DNA of 22,366 bases from JBFMDN01 sp040753915 (GCA_040753915.1 JBFMDN010000083.1:1-22366); one strand, 5' to 3'. Positions 1-7,509 are shown, numbered from the stretch's first letter. Notes: a model not told the origin generated them from the letters alone. Numbers and translations are program-made.

Positions 1-80
1 CTCCCCCGCTTCGGGGGAGAGGGTCAGGGTGAGGGGGTGTGCCACGATTATCACGGACTGCCGGCTCTTGAGACACTTTC
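1..80 (+). repeat. 80-bp interspersed repeat, left copy of an inverted pair
   Basis: Bases 1-80 match the reverse complement of 22103-22182 with two mismatches, by direct reading. The outer end is a hairpin with 8-bp arms (1-8 and 12-19, loop CTT), followed by a GGGTCAGGGTGAGGG-type tract. Such C/G-rich palindromes with a CCCTCACCCTGACCC tract are familiar as short intergenic repeats in many proteobacterial genomes. The repeat starts at the window edge, so its true left end is unknown. No transposase lies inside it. Confidence 0.85.
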
Positions 81-248
81 TTCCAGCCTGCATTCTTGCG
101 GTTTCAAGCCTGGCCTCTATTGAGACGGTCTGCGACCCTGGGCTTCCCGAAAGGGAACCGTTTCCCAAATACGTGACCGCCTTCAGGAGACCGCGACTGC
201 GTGGCCTCGGACCTGCCTCTACCGCGATCTTCTGGAAATGGTTGAGCG
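81..248. other. intergenic, no gene recognised
   Basis: No reading frame here resembles a known protein, and the short open frames have no ribosome binding site. Bases 168-199 resemble the reverse complement of roughly 22045-22076, including an exact 10-base match TACGTGACCG (170-179 against 22065-22074). This could be a decayed inner part of the flanking repeat, or chance. Confidence 0.5.
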
Positions 249-548
249 TTACCCCTTATCGAACCCAGGATTGCTAAACCGATCACAGGCGCATCGAGCC
301 CGCTCCTCCCCCTCGATGGCGCGGGGAGCTGACCGATCCTCTTCGCCCGGGCGCTCGATCGGACCTTCATTCGATTTCCTTATGAAGATGTGGGAGTTCC
401 GGCTGTTAAATAGCTCTATTTGCTCCTGAATGGACAGCTTGCGCACCAGGCGATTCTGACTCACCCTCCTGCACGCCTTGCATCTGCTTTCTGAGCAGCC
501 CTGACACATTGAACAGTCGGGGCACGGGTGCTTGCGCGGCGCCGGCAT
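249..548 (-). CDS. small cysteine-rich protein, possible metal-binding knuckle
   Basis: A 99-residue frame starts at ATG 548 with a good Shine-Dalgarno (GGAGG, 4 nt before the ATG on the minus strand). The N-terminus holds six cysteines in a regular array: C9-x2-C12-x2-C15-x2-C18-x4-C23-x2-C26. Basic residues follow, then the stretch LSIQEQIELFNSRN (about residues 39-52). The spacing suits a zinc or iron-sulfur knuckle, but no function can be named. The part after about residue 55 is low in features and rich in Arg/Glu, so the ancestral protein may have been shorter. It is divergent from purC, 114 bases away. The RBS and cysteine array argue for a real gene. The risk is that it is a chance frame in GC-rich DNA. 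Confidence 0.55.
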   Translation of the reverse strand: MPAPRKHPCPDCSMCQGCSESRCKACRRVSQNRLVRKLSIQEQIELFNSRNSHIFIRKSNEGPIERPGEEDRSAPRAIEGEERARCACDRFSNPGFDKG

Positions 549-662
549 TAATCCTCCGAATTGCATGACATAGCCCACTGTGGTACTCTAAGCCGTCTTC
601 ACAAAATGTCAAACAGCTTCATTGTCATAATGCCTGACGGAAAGGAGACGAGAACCGTATCC

Positions 663-1574
663 ATGAGACAGAACCTGGTGAAAGAGACAATCTGCCCCAC
701 TCTTAAACTGGTGGGAAAGGGCAAGGTCCGGGACATATACGAGGTGTCCGGCAAGCTTCTGATCGTCTCTACGGACCGGCTTTCGGCCTTTGACGTTATT
801 CTTCCTAATCCGATCCCATACAAGGGATGGGTTCTGAACAATCTCAGCGTCTTCTGGATGAAGAATACGCGCCACATCGTGCCCAACCATCTCTTGACCG
901 CGAATTGTTCCGAGTATCCCGAAGAGGTTCGACAGTATTCGGATGTGCTCGACGGTCGGAGTATGCTGGTGCGAAAGAGTGAGCCGTTCCCGGTAGAATG
1001 TGTTGTGCGCGGATATATTATCGGCAGCGGCTGGAAAGACTACCTGGCTACGGGCCACTTGTGCGGTATCAAGCTTCCCGTCGGATTGAAGCAAGCGGAG
1101 AAATTACCTGAGCCACTCTTCACTCCATCCACGAAGGCAGAATTGGGAGACCATGACGAGAATATCTCCTTTAAGCAGGTGGAAGATCTCGTAGGGAACG
1201 AGATCGCGCGTTGGCTCAGGGACAAGGCGATCGCGCTGTATGAGTACGGATCGAGGCGAGCCGAGGAACGGGGTGTTATCATTGCGGATACCAAGTTCGA
1301 ATTCGGCATGGTGGATGGCGAGCCGATCTTGATCGACGAAGCGCTCACCCCGGATTCTTCGCGATTCTGGCCCATGCAAGACTATCGGGTGGGGATTTCG
1401 CCACCTTCTCTCGACAAACAGTTCGTGCGTGACTACTTGGAATCCATATCATGGGACAAGAAACCTCCCGCACCGGATTTACCGCCGGAAATCGTGGAGA
1501 AGACTCGGGATAAATATCTGGAGATATATAGAATTCTTACCGGAGAATCGCCGATGGAATCGGGGAGCTTCTAA
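663..1574 (+). CDS. purC: phosphoribosylaminoimidazole-succinocarboxamide synthase (SAICAR synthetase)
   Basis: PurC joins CAIR and aspartate with ATP to make SAICAR in purine synthesis, in the cytoplasm. The 303-residue length fits the longer bacterial/yeast-like form. Visible family motifs are GKVRDIYEVSG (about 20-30), STDRLSAFDV (36-45), a central VECVVRGYI-GSGWKDY segment, and LIDEALTPDSSRFWP, part of the nucleotide/aspartate site. ATG 663 is chosen because homology starts just after it and GGAG lies upstream at 644-647, though the spacing of 15 is long. In-frame ATGs at 561, 606 and 630 would add 11-34 residues without family features or a better RBS. No other purine gene is nearby, so it appears to be a single-gene unit with a hairpin after its stop. 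Confidence 0.96.
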   Translation: MRQNLVKETICPTLKLVGKGKVRDIYEVSGKLLIVSTDRLSAFDVILPNPIPYKGWVLNNLSVFWMKNTRHIVPNHLLTANCSEYPEEVRQYSDVLDGRSMLVRKSEPFPVECVVRGYIIGSGWKDYLATGHLCGIKLPVGLKQAEKLPEPLFTPSTKAELGDHDENISFKQVEDLVGNEIARWLRDKAIALYEYGSRRAEERGVIIADTKFEFGMVDGEPILIDEALTPDSSRFWPMQDYRVGISPPSLDKQFVRDYLESISWDKKPPAPDLPPEIVEKTRDKYLEIYRILTGESPMESGSF

Positions 1575-1604
1575 CACGGGCGGTATGAAATCAACAGTCA
1601 TGCG

Positions 1605-1632
1605 CCAACAGGCCGACAGTCAGGCCTGTTGG
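1605..1632 (+). terminator. hairpin downstream of purC, possible terminator
   Basis: A perfect 10-bp inverted repeat, CCAACAGGCC / GGCCTGTTGG (1605-1614 and 1623-1632), has an 8-base loop and begins 31 bases after the purC stop. No T-run follows, so it is not a classical intrinsic terminator. It could act with Rho or protect the 3' end of the mRNA. Confidence 0.45.
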
Positions 1633-1707
1633 ATGCCTGATTTCGCAGTTCCCGGAAGGATCTCTTGCCGAGACATGAAATGATATCGTCGAGACGAAAA
1701 ACGCGCC

Positions 1708-1737
1708 TTGACATAGGACCTGTTCCGTAAGAAATTA
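1708..1737 (+). promoter_or_regulatory. possible sigma-70 promoter for pyrG
   Basis: A perfect TTGACA -35 box lies at 1708-1713. The -10 region is weak: AAATTA-like or GAAATT-like hexamers occur at spacings of 17-18, and none is a close match to TATAAT. The position, about 190 bases before pyrG, is plausible. Confidence 0.28.
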
Positions 1738-1925
1738 CCCCCGTCGATCCGATGGGCAATCAACGTGCCGTGTTCAAAAACGGGCTCAGCGATCTGTTCG
1801 ATCGGCCAGAAGTATAGTGAACGATCTGAGAAGCAAACAGTGGACAGGCGATTGCGGGGCGGTAGCCCAGAGACCGGTGCCCCCTCTCGACCTGTCTTCT
1901 TCTTTTGATCGACAGGGGACGCGCC

Positions 1926-3590
1926 ATGTATAAAAGCACAAAGTTCATATTTATCACAGGGGGAGTACTGTCTTCTCTGGGAAAAGGGCTCTCTGCGGCC
2001 AGCATAGGAGCGTTGATGGAATGCCGGGGCCTCACTGTTACCCTTTTGAAGATGGACCCGTACATCAATGTGGACCCAGGCACCATGAATCCCTTCCAGC
2101 ACGGGGAAGTCTTCGTAACCGAGGATGGGGCGGAAACGGATCTGGATTTGGGACACTATGAGCGATTCACACACGCCGTTTTGCGCCAAAAAAATAATTT
2201 TACCACAGGACAGATCTACGATTCTGTAATCCAAAAGGAGCGCAGAGGTGAATACCTTGGCGCGACTGTGCAGGTCATTCCCCATGTGACGGACGAAATT
2301 AAGAATAAAATTCGCGACCTCGGCAACGGAGTGGACGTAGCGATCGTGGAGGTGGGAGGCACCGTAGGCGATATCGAGAGCTTGCCCTTCCTGGAGGCCA
2401 TTCGCCAGTTGCGCGCTGACCTCGGTCCCCAGAATGTTCTCTACATTCATTTGACGCTCTTGCCGTATATCAAGGCCTCGGGAGAGGTCAAAACCAAGCC
2501 GACGCAGCATAGCGTCAAGGCCCTGAGGGAAGTGGGCATCCAACCAGACATCCTCATATGCAGGACCGAGCGAAAGATTACGCGAGAGGTGAAAGAGAAG
2601 ATTGCCCTTTTCTGCAACGTGAGACCGGAAGAAGTCATAGCCGCGGAAGACGTGGAGTGCATATACGAGGTTCCCTTGAAATTCCATGAGGAAGGGCTTG
2701 ACCTCAAGATAGTGGAAATCCTGAACATCTGGACCCGGGCTCCTCACTTGGATGAATGGAGGACGTTCGTAAACAAGGTCAAGAGCTTCAAGATGGAGGT
2801 CACAATTGGTATCGTTGGCAAGTACGTAGACTTGCATGAATCCTATAAGAGCCTGAACGAGGCACTTTTTGCCGCAGGAGTGTACCACGGCGCAAAGGTG
2901 AAGCTCGAGTTCATCGATTCGGAAGCCATCGAGCGGGAAGGCATTGGGAATCGTTTCGCGAAGGTGGACGGGATTCTCGTCCCAGGCGGTTTCGGATCCA
3001 GAGGGATCGAAGGCAAGATAGAGGCGGTCCGGTATGCCAGAGAAAACGCCATCCCCTTCTTCGGAATTTGCCTGGGCATGCAGATGGCCGTGGTGGAGTT
3101 TGCGCGCAACGTGTGCGGGCTGGAAGGGGCGAATTCCACGGAGTTCAACCCGCTAACGCCGCACCCCGTGATTCATCTGATGGACGAGCAACGCTCCATC
3201 ACCGACAAGGGTGGCACTATGAGACTGGGAACGTACGAATGCGTTATTCCACCCGATACCTTCTGCAGGGAAATCTACGGGGCCGAGGTTATCCACGAGC
3301 GACATCGCCACCGGTATGAGTTCAATCACGAGTACTTGGAGAGGCTTGGGAAATGCGGACTGAAGCCGGGAGGACTTTCACCGGACGGTAAGCTCGTTGA
3401 GATGATCGAGTATCGGGACCATCCCTGGTTTGCAGGATGCCAGTTTCACCCGGAGTTCAAATCTCGTCCCATGGATCCGCACCCGCTGTTCACCTCATAT
3501 ATTGGGGCATGCGTAAAGTACAAACGCGAGAAGGAGACTGACGCCTCCAAGATCTTGCCCGAAACTGGCGCGGCCCAAGCTCTTGGCTGA
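1926..3590 (+). CDS. pyrG: CTP synthase
   Basis: PyrG converts UTP to CTP using ATP and glutamine. The 554 residues match the usual bacterial length. The synthetase domain begins with FIFITGGVLSSLGKG (about 7-21), the P-loop-like signature of the family, followed by MDPYINVDPGTMNPFQHGEV. The C-terminal class I glutamine amidotransferase domain has its nucleophile in GICLGMQ (Cys382), with His508 and Glu510 in the CQFHPEF motif, so the catalytic triad is complete. ATG 1926 is chosen over the in-frame ATG 1905 because homology begins there and AGGGGA at 1914-1919 is well placed. CTP feeds CMP-Kdo formation, which fits its position ahead of the Kdo and Lpt genes. A hairpin may mask the RBS. Confidence 0.98.
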   Translation: MYKSTKFIFITGGVLSSLGKGLSAASIGALMECRGLTVTLLKMDPYINVDPGTMNPFQHGEVFVTEDGAETDLDLGHYERFTHAVLRQKNNFTTGQIYDSVIQKERRGEYLGATVQVIPHVTDEIKNKIRDLGNGVDVAIVEVGGTVGDIESLPFLEAIRQLRADLGPQNVLYIHLTLLPYIKASGEVKTKPTQHSVKALREVGIQPDILICRTERKITREVKEKIALFCNVRPEEVIAAEDVECIYEVPLKFHEEGLDLKIVEILNIWTRAPHLDEWRTFVNKVKSFKMEVTIGIVGKYVDLHESYKSLNEALFAAGVYHGAKVKLEFIDSEAIEREGIGNRFAKVDGILVPGGFGSRGIEGKIEAVRYARENAIPFFGICLGMQMAVVEFARNVCGLEGANSTEFNPLTPHPVIHLMDEQRSITDKGGTMRLGTYECVIPPDTFCREIYGAEVIHERHRHRYEFNHEYLERLGKCGLKPGGLSPDGKLVEMIEYRDHPWFAGCQFHPEFKSRPMDPHPLFTSYIGACVKYKREKETDASKILPETGAAQALG

Positions 3591-3784
3591 CGACGGCGGA
3601 AGATCCTGGCCAGAAGATTGGGGCGATCGTGCCAGTCCTGCCCATCGGCTACCGTGGAGCGCAGTGCGAATCGGCGGAGGCCCGCCTCGCAAGCTATGAG
3701 CAGCATTTCGTAAATCCGGTCACGGATTCCGAACCGGCACCCCCCTTTCATCCCCCCCTTAACGGGGGGAAGAGTTCTCTCCCC

Positions 3785-3837
3785 TCAACGGCTTACTCTT
3801 GGATATACGAACTCTGTAGATCTGTGTAAGCCGTTGA
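3785..3837. repeat. 12-bp perfect inverted repeat, 29-base spacer
   Basis: TCAACGGCTTAC at 3785-3796 is exactly complementary in reverse to 3826-3837. The spacer includes an AGATCT palindrome. It could be an RNA stem in the kdsA leader or a protein-binding site. Confidence 0.7.
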
Positions 3838-3878
3838 AATGCGCGTCTTCCACTCCGAAGGGGGTGGACCGTGAGTTG

Positions 3879-3899
3879 TCCCGCGGCCCGCGGGATTTT
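3879..3899 (+). terminator. intrinsic terminator-like hairpin before kdsA-kdsC
   Basis: The stem TCCCGCG (3879-3885) / CGCGGGA (3889-3895) has a 3-base loop and is followed by TTTT (3896-3899). It lies only 51 bases before the kdsA start codon. It could end pyrG transcription or act as an attenuator for the downstream operon. Confidence 0.5.
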
Positions 3900-3950
3900 C
3901 AGCCCACGGAAAACCGAGATCCATAAGTCTGAATCCTGAAAGGGAACGGC

Positions 3951-5363
3951 ATGGCGCATTCACTGGCTCAAACTGCTTTGGATTTCCTGGAAGCCTTTGC
4001 TGGCCGAGACCAAGACCAACTCTTCTTCATCGTGGGCCCGTGCGTGCTTGAATCCGAGCAGCTCGCACGGGAGGTTGCTCGCGAGGTGGCCCGTCTTGCC
4101 CGATCCACGGGCGCTCCTTTCTTTTTCAAGTCCTCATTCGACAAGGCAAACAGGACGTCCGTCGAATCGTTCCGCGGACCTGGAATCGAGACCGGCCTTG
4201 CGATCCTTGCACGCGTTCGGGAGGAGACAGGGTTGCCCGTGTTGTCCGATATCCACATGCCAAAGCAGGCGGTGCAGGCTGCGGAGGTATTGGACATGAT
4301 CCAGATTCCGGCGTTCCTTTGCCGGCAGACCGATTTGCTCGTTGCCGCCGGGAAAACGGGAAAATGGGTAAACGTAAAGAAAGGTCAGTTCCTGTCGCCC
4401 GACGACATGACCCATGCAGTCCGAAAGGTCCGCTCTACGGGAAATGACAGGATTATTGTAACTGAACGCGGTTCCAGCTTCGGCTATCAGGACCTTGTTG
4501 TGGACATGCGCTCCATCGTTCGTATGAAGAGTTTTGGAATCCCCGTGGTTTTCGACGCGACTCATTCGGCTCAATTGCCCGGAAGGGGCGAAGGATGCTC
4601 CGGGGGCGATCGCAGCCTGGTGCCTCCGCTGGCCCGTGCTGCGACTGCTGCTGGGGCGGACGGTATTTTTCTCGAGGTTCATCCGGATCCTGACCGTGCC
4701 CTGTGCGACGGTCCCAATTCGCTGGCTCTCCACGATTTGGAACCGCTCGTCGAGAACCTCCTGGAAATCAAGAAACTGGTCTGCGCTCCGATGGCCCGGC
4801 CGGGTCAGGGAAAGACCTCGTCCGAGCTTCGGATGCTCGAAAAGACTCTCCAGGAAAAGCTCCAGAAGGTCCGGCTGCTGCTTCTCGACGTGGATGGCAT
4901 TATGACGGACGGTCGGATAATTTTCGGTAGTGAGGGGCTGGAGATAAAATCCTTTGACGTTCGCGACGGACATGGTATAAAGCTTGCTAAGAGAAGCGGG
5001 CTCGACTTGGCAGTGGTAACAGGAAGGGAATCGGAGATTGTGCCCCGAAGGGCGGCGGAATTGGACATATCCCGGGTATACCAGCGAATCTGGGACAAGA
5101 GGCCGGTATTGGACGATCTGCTGACGGAGCTCGGCCTGACCGCTGACCAAGTGGCAGTGATGGGAGACGACGTAGTGGACATTCCCCTTCTGCGACGCGC
5201 TGGGGTAGGATTTACTGTTCCTGAGGCACCACTGGAAGTCTTGCAAGCTGCTCACTATGTCACTCGCCGGAGCGGCGGCCGCGGCGCGGTCCGGGAAGTG
5301 ATTGAAATGATCCTGAAAGCACAGGGAAAGTGGGACGCGGTCCTCGCTCGATACTACGAATGA
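3951..5363 (+). CDS. kdsA-kdsC: fused Kdo-8-phosphate synthase / Kdo-8-phosphate phosphatase
   Basis: One uninterrupted 470-residue frame carries two consecutive steps of Kdo synthesis for LPS. Residues about 1-278 are KdsA (arabinose-5-phosphate + PEP to Kdo-8-P), with GPCVLES, KSSFDKANR, FRGPG, NVKKGQF, FDATHS and EVHPDPDRALCDGP. Cys31, His205, Glu242 and Asp253 match the metal-binding set of the metal-dependent (Aquifex-type) class; the E. coli enzyme has Asn in place of this Cys. Residues about 300-470 are KdsC, a HAD-type phosphatase with LLDVDGIMTDG (Asp313, Asp315), VVTGRE (Thr357), Lys383 and MGDDVVD (Asp406, Asp407), ending in the typical GGRGAVREV-AQGK tail. The linker (about 279-300) contains ATGs at 4791 and 4833, but neither has a good RBS, so a single polypeptide is likely. 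GGGA (3942-3945) supports the ATG at 3951. kdsD, often between these genes in relatives, is absent. Confidence 0.95.
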   Translation: MAHSLAQTALDFLEAFAGRDQDQLFFIVGPCVLESEQLAREVAREVARLARSTGAPFFFKSSFDKANRTSVESFRGPGIETGLAILARVREETGLPVLSDIHMPKQAVQAAEVLDMIQIPAFLCRQTDLLVAAGKTGKWVNVKKGQFLSPDDMTHAVRKVRSTGNDRIIVTERGSSFGYQDLVVDMRSIVRMKSFGIPVVFDATHSAQLPGRGEGCSGGDRSLVPPLARAATAAGADGIFLEVHPDPDRALCDGPNSLALHDLEPLVENLLEIKKLVCAPMARPGQGKTSSELRMLEKTLQEKLQKVRLLLLDVDGIMTDGRIIFGSEGLEIKSFDVRDGHGIKLAKRSGLDLAVVTGRESEIVPRRAAELDISRVYQRIWDKRPVLDDLLTELGLTADQVAVMGDDVVDIPLLRRAGVGFTVPEAPLEVLQAAHYVTRRSGGRGAVREVIEMILKAQGKWDAVLARYYE

Positions 5364-5387
5364 AGCCTGTGCGGGCGCTTCGGGGGC

Positions 5388-5440
5388 GGAACCGCAATGG
5401 TTCCCCAGCCACAAGATGCGAACAACGGTGGAACCGCAAT
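5388..5440 (+). promoter_or_regulatory. alternative pairing segment before lptC
   Basis: GGAACCGCAAT occurs twice (5388-5398 and 5430-5440), with GGTTCC (5399-5404) between. GGTTCC can pair with either GGAACC copy, giving two mutually exclusive stems. The arrangement lies ahead of a terminator-like hairpin (5467-5487), which resembles an attenuator. Whether it works so is inference. Confidence 0.35.
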
Positions 5441-5466
5441 CACTCACTACGGGTCCTATGTATCGG

Positions 5467-5487
5467 AAGCATTCAGAATGCTTTTTT
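5467..5487 (+). terminator. intrinsic terminator-like hairpin between kdsA-kdsC and lptC
   Basis: The stem AAGCATT (5467-5473) / AATGCTT (5477-5483) has a 3-base loop and a run of six Ts (5482-5487). The stem is AT-rich and short, so termination is probably partial. It would lower lptC transcription relative to kdsA-kdsC. Confidence 0.45.
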
Positions 5488-5535
5488 CGTGCCGATCCTG
5501 CTTCGGCGATGTCCGGCGAGGGCGAACGCTACCAT

Positions 5536-6171
5536 ATGGCTAACCTGACGGGCGGAATGAGACACAAGGAGCTGGAACGCTGGTACAGGCTGCGGAATAT
5601 TCAGAAGGCTGCTCAGTTCCTCGTACTGATCATCGTCGTCGTGTTGGTAGCTAGTTTCGTTTCGTCACGGATCTTCCCATTGGAGGAGCGGGAGTCCTTC
5701 GTCCCGCCGCCTCAGATTTCGGCAGGCAGTAGGGTAGAGAATTTCTCATTTTCGGTGCCCGGGCCTCATCCCTGGCAGCTCAGGGCATCTGCTGCCACGG
5801 TATCCGACGACATGAATACGGTGGTTCTCTCGGATCCGACCGTTGTTTACCAGGGAGGAAAGGGAGGGATCATAGAGCTGTCTGCCCAATCCGGCGAATT
5901 GGATCGAGAGAGCCAAAACGTGCGAGCGAAAGGAAACGTAGTGATTCGGTATAGGGACATGATCCTGGCTACCGGCGAGCTCACGTACTCCCAGGCGACC
6001 GAACAAGCTCAAACGGATTCGGCCGTAACCATGGAAGGCGGCGACATGCGCCTCACGGGAAGGGGGCTCAGGATTTCGATTCCCGACGAGGAGATCAATA
6101 TCGAGCAGGACGTGAAAGCCCACCTGTTCAACGTGAAGTGGGTGGATGAGCAAGGCAAGTTGCCAATGTGA
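5536..6171 (+). CDS. lptC: LPS export protein LptC
   Basis: LptC is the single-pass inner-membrane protein that receives LPS from LptB2FG and passes it to periplasmic LptA. The 211-residue product has a basic N-terminus (RHKELERWYRLR), one membrane segment (about 25-43, FLVLIIVVVLVASFV) and a periplasmic beta-jellyroll region with alternating pattern (SGELDRESQNVRAKGNVVI and following). ATG 5536 is chosen because the membrane anchor follows directly. ATG 5557 is possible but its purine-rich stretch is too close, and ATG 5416 would add 40 residues before the anchor without support. The stop lies 16 bases before lptA, so the two are surely co-transcribed. The assignment rests on fold pattern and position, since LptC sequences are weakly conserved. 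Confidence 0.88.
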   Translation: MANLTGGMRHKELERWYRLRNIQKAAQFLVLIIVVVLVASFVSSRIFPLEERESFVPPPQISAGSRVENFSFSVPGPHPWQLRASAATVSDDMNTVVLSDPTVVYQGGKGGIIELSAQSGELDRESQNVRAKGNVVIRYRDMILATGELTYSQATEQAQTDSAVTMEGGDMRLTGRGLRISIPDEEINIEQDVKAHLFNVKWVDEQGKLPM

Positions 6172-6187
6172 AAAGGAGTGTCGGGCC

Positions 6188-6763
6188 ATGCGGCCGGTCA
6201 TCGCTCGGCTGATGAGTGTCGTATTCGCGATATGTTGCGTATCTGGCTCGTGGGCCGTATCGAAGGATAGCTCGCTGGCGTCAGTCCGCGGTTCCACGCA
6301 GCAGATCAACATCAGCGCTGAAAAGGGCAGTGCCCGCCGAACCCCGGCGGGGTATGAGAGCGTCTTCAGGGGTAGCGTCAAGGTACAGCAAGGAAACGTC
6401 ACCCTTACGTGCGATCGTCTTGTTGTCGAGTACGAGGACAAGAAGAATCGCAACGGCAAGCAGCCGAGCAAGAACGATCCGGTGGGAAACATCCCGGCGG
6501 ACACGGACATCAAGTCTATTGTTGCGGCTGGAAACGTGAAGATTGTCCAAGGGGAGCGCATGGCGTTTGCGGGAAAGGCCGTGTATGACAATTCCGCTCG
6601 GACCATTACCTTGTCGGAGGAACCGCGTCTGTGGCAGGGAGGAAACACCGTGCGAACCCAGACGATTATCATGTATCTGGACGAGGATCGATACGAGACA
6701 GGTCCGGGCGGGGTAGAGATGGTCATTAGTCCCGGCAAGAATCAGCGAGAAAAGGATAAGTGA
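6188..6763 (+). CDS. lptA: periplasmic LPS-binding protein LptA (OstA-like)
   Basis: LptA forms the periplasmic bridge that carries LPS from LptC to LptD. The 191-residue protein has a signal peptide (hydrophobic 8-20, likely cleavage after GSWA, about residue 23) and an OstA/LptA-type region with INISAEKGSA, YESVFRGSVKVQQGNVTLTCDRLVVEY, AAGNVKIVQGERMAFAGKAVYDN and LSEEPRLWQGGN. ATG 6188 has a strong AAGGAG (6173-6178, spacing 9) just after the lptC stop. The stop overlaps the GTG start of lptB by four bases, indicating translational coupling. An insertion-like Lys/Asn-rich stretch (KKNRNGKQPSKNDPVG) sits mid-domain, as in several deltaproteobacterial LptA proteins. Confidence 0.93.
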   Translation: MRPVIARLMSVVFAICCVSGSWAVSKDSSLASVRGSTQQINISAEKGSARRTPAGYESVFRGSVKVQQGNVTLTCDRLVVEYEDKKNRNGKQPSKNDPVGNIPADTDIKSIVAAGNVKIVQGERMAFAGKAVYDNSARTITLSEEPRLWQGGNTVRTQTIIMYLDEDRYETGPGGVEMVISPGKNQREKDK

Positions 6764-7494
6764 AAGCTGTCCCCAGAGAGCTGCGAGCCCGCAGCCTCGT
6801 GAAGCAATACGGAAGTCGACGAGTTGTTGACGACGTCACCCTGCGGATCCGGTCAGGGCAGGTAGTCGGTTTGCTCGGCCCGAATGGAGCGGGAAAGACA
6901 ACTACCTTTTACATGATCACAGGCTTGGTTCGGCCCGATTCAGGCGAAGTGTTCCTGGACGATCAAGAGATCACCCAGTTGCCGGTGTACCTGCGTGCGA
7001 GACTGGGAATCAACTATTTGCCACAGGAGACATCGGTGTTTCGCAAGCTTACTGTGGCGGAGAACATCATGGCCATTCTTGAGACCATAGAGCCTGACAA
7101 GAGCGCCCGGAATGAGCGGCTGGCAGCGCTTCTTGCCGAGCTCGATATTACCCCCTTGCGGAATCAGCGGGCGGACAGTCTTTCCGGGGGGCAGAAGAGG
7201 CGTTTAGAAATTACGCGTGCCCTGGTCACGGATCCGGACTTCATCCTCCTCGATGAGCCTTTTGCAGGCTTGGATCCCATTGTGGTACTGGAAATCCAGA
7301 AAATCATTGCTAAGCTCAAGGATAGAGGCATCGGCGTCGTGATCACGGATCACAACACTAGAGAGACTCTGGGAGTTTGTGATATAATATATCTCTTAGA
7401 TAAAGGCAGAATTCTCGAGCAGGGTGATCCTCAGACCATTGCGGCCAGCGAGCGGGCGCGGGAAGTCTATTTGGGCAAACAGTTCAGCATGTGA
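6760..7494 (+). CDS. lptB: LPS export ABC transporter ATP-binding protein LptB
   Basis: LptB is the cytoplasmic ATPase that powers LPS extraction from the inner membrane with LptF and LptG, whose genes are not in this window. The 244 residues show Walker A GPNGAGKT (40-47), Q-loop at YLPQETSVF (about 87-95, typical of LptB), signature LSGGQ (141-145), Walker B FILLDEP (161-167) and the H-loop His198 in ITDHN. The start is a GTG at 6760 within the GTGA overlap with the lptA stop, preceded by an AAAAGGA purine run. Length and the QETSVFRKLTV segment separate LptB from the similar LivG/LivF transport ATPases. Confidence 0.96.
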   Translation: MKAVPRELRARSLVKQYGSRRVVDDVTLRIRSGQVVGLLGPNGAGKTTTFYMITGLVRPDSGEVFLDDQEITQLPVYLRARLGINYLPQETSVFRKLTVAENIMAILETIEPDKSARNERLAALLAELDITPLRNQRADSLSGGQKRRLEITRALVTDPDFILLDEPFAGLDPIVVLEIQKIIAKLKDRGIGVVITDHNTRETLGVCDIIYLLDKGRILEQGDPQTIAASERAREVYLGKQFSM

Positions 7495-7509
7495 TCGCGA
7501 TCTACTACA

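Larger units (their letters stand above)
1575..1925. other. purC-pyrG intergenic region
   Basis: These 351 bases have no supported gene. They contain the purC-distal hairpin, a TTGACA box at 1708-1713, and a short inverted repeat CCTGTC/GACAGG (1891-1896 and 1911-1916). The right arm of that repeat overlaps the pyrG Shine-Dalgarno. Confidence 0.6.
3591..3950 (+). promoter_or_regulatory. long structured leader between pyrG and kdsA-kdsC
   Basis: These 360 bases have no convincing gene but hold a row of hairpins, all read from the sequence: AATCCG/CGGATT (3713-3728), TCCCCCC/GGGGGGA (3751-3770), a perfect 12-bp repeat TCAACGGCTTAC/GTAAGCCGTTGA (3785-3796 and 3826-3837), TCCACTCC/GGGGTGGA (3849-3868, one T-G pair) and a terminator-like hairpin (3879-3899). 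It may be an attenuating leader of the Kdo/LPS operon, or contain inserted repeats. I match it to no known riboswitch class. Confidence 0.45.

Noticed and set aside
29..277. Small plus-strand frame next to the left repeat
   Set aside because: It begins inside the 80-bp repeat, with no RBS and no recognisable protein pattern.
1620..2888. Long minus-strand open frame opposite pyrG
   Set aside because: It lies antisense to the conserved pyrG coding region and has no family features. It is a shadow frame of GC-rich coding DNA.
3596..3625. Possible sigma-54 promoter-like TGGCCAG-AAGA-TTGGG before kdsA
   Set aside because: The -12 element reads TTGG rather than TTGC, so the essential GC is missing.
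4134..5447. 437-codon minus-strand frame opposite kdsA-kdsC
   Set aside because: It is antisense to a clearly conserved gene, with no recognisable domain or RBS.
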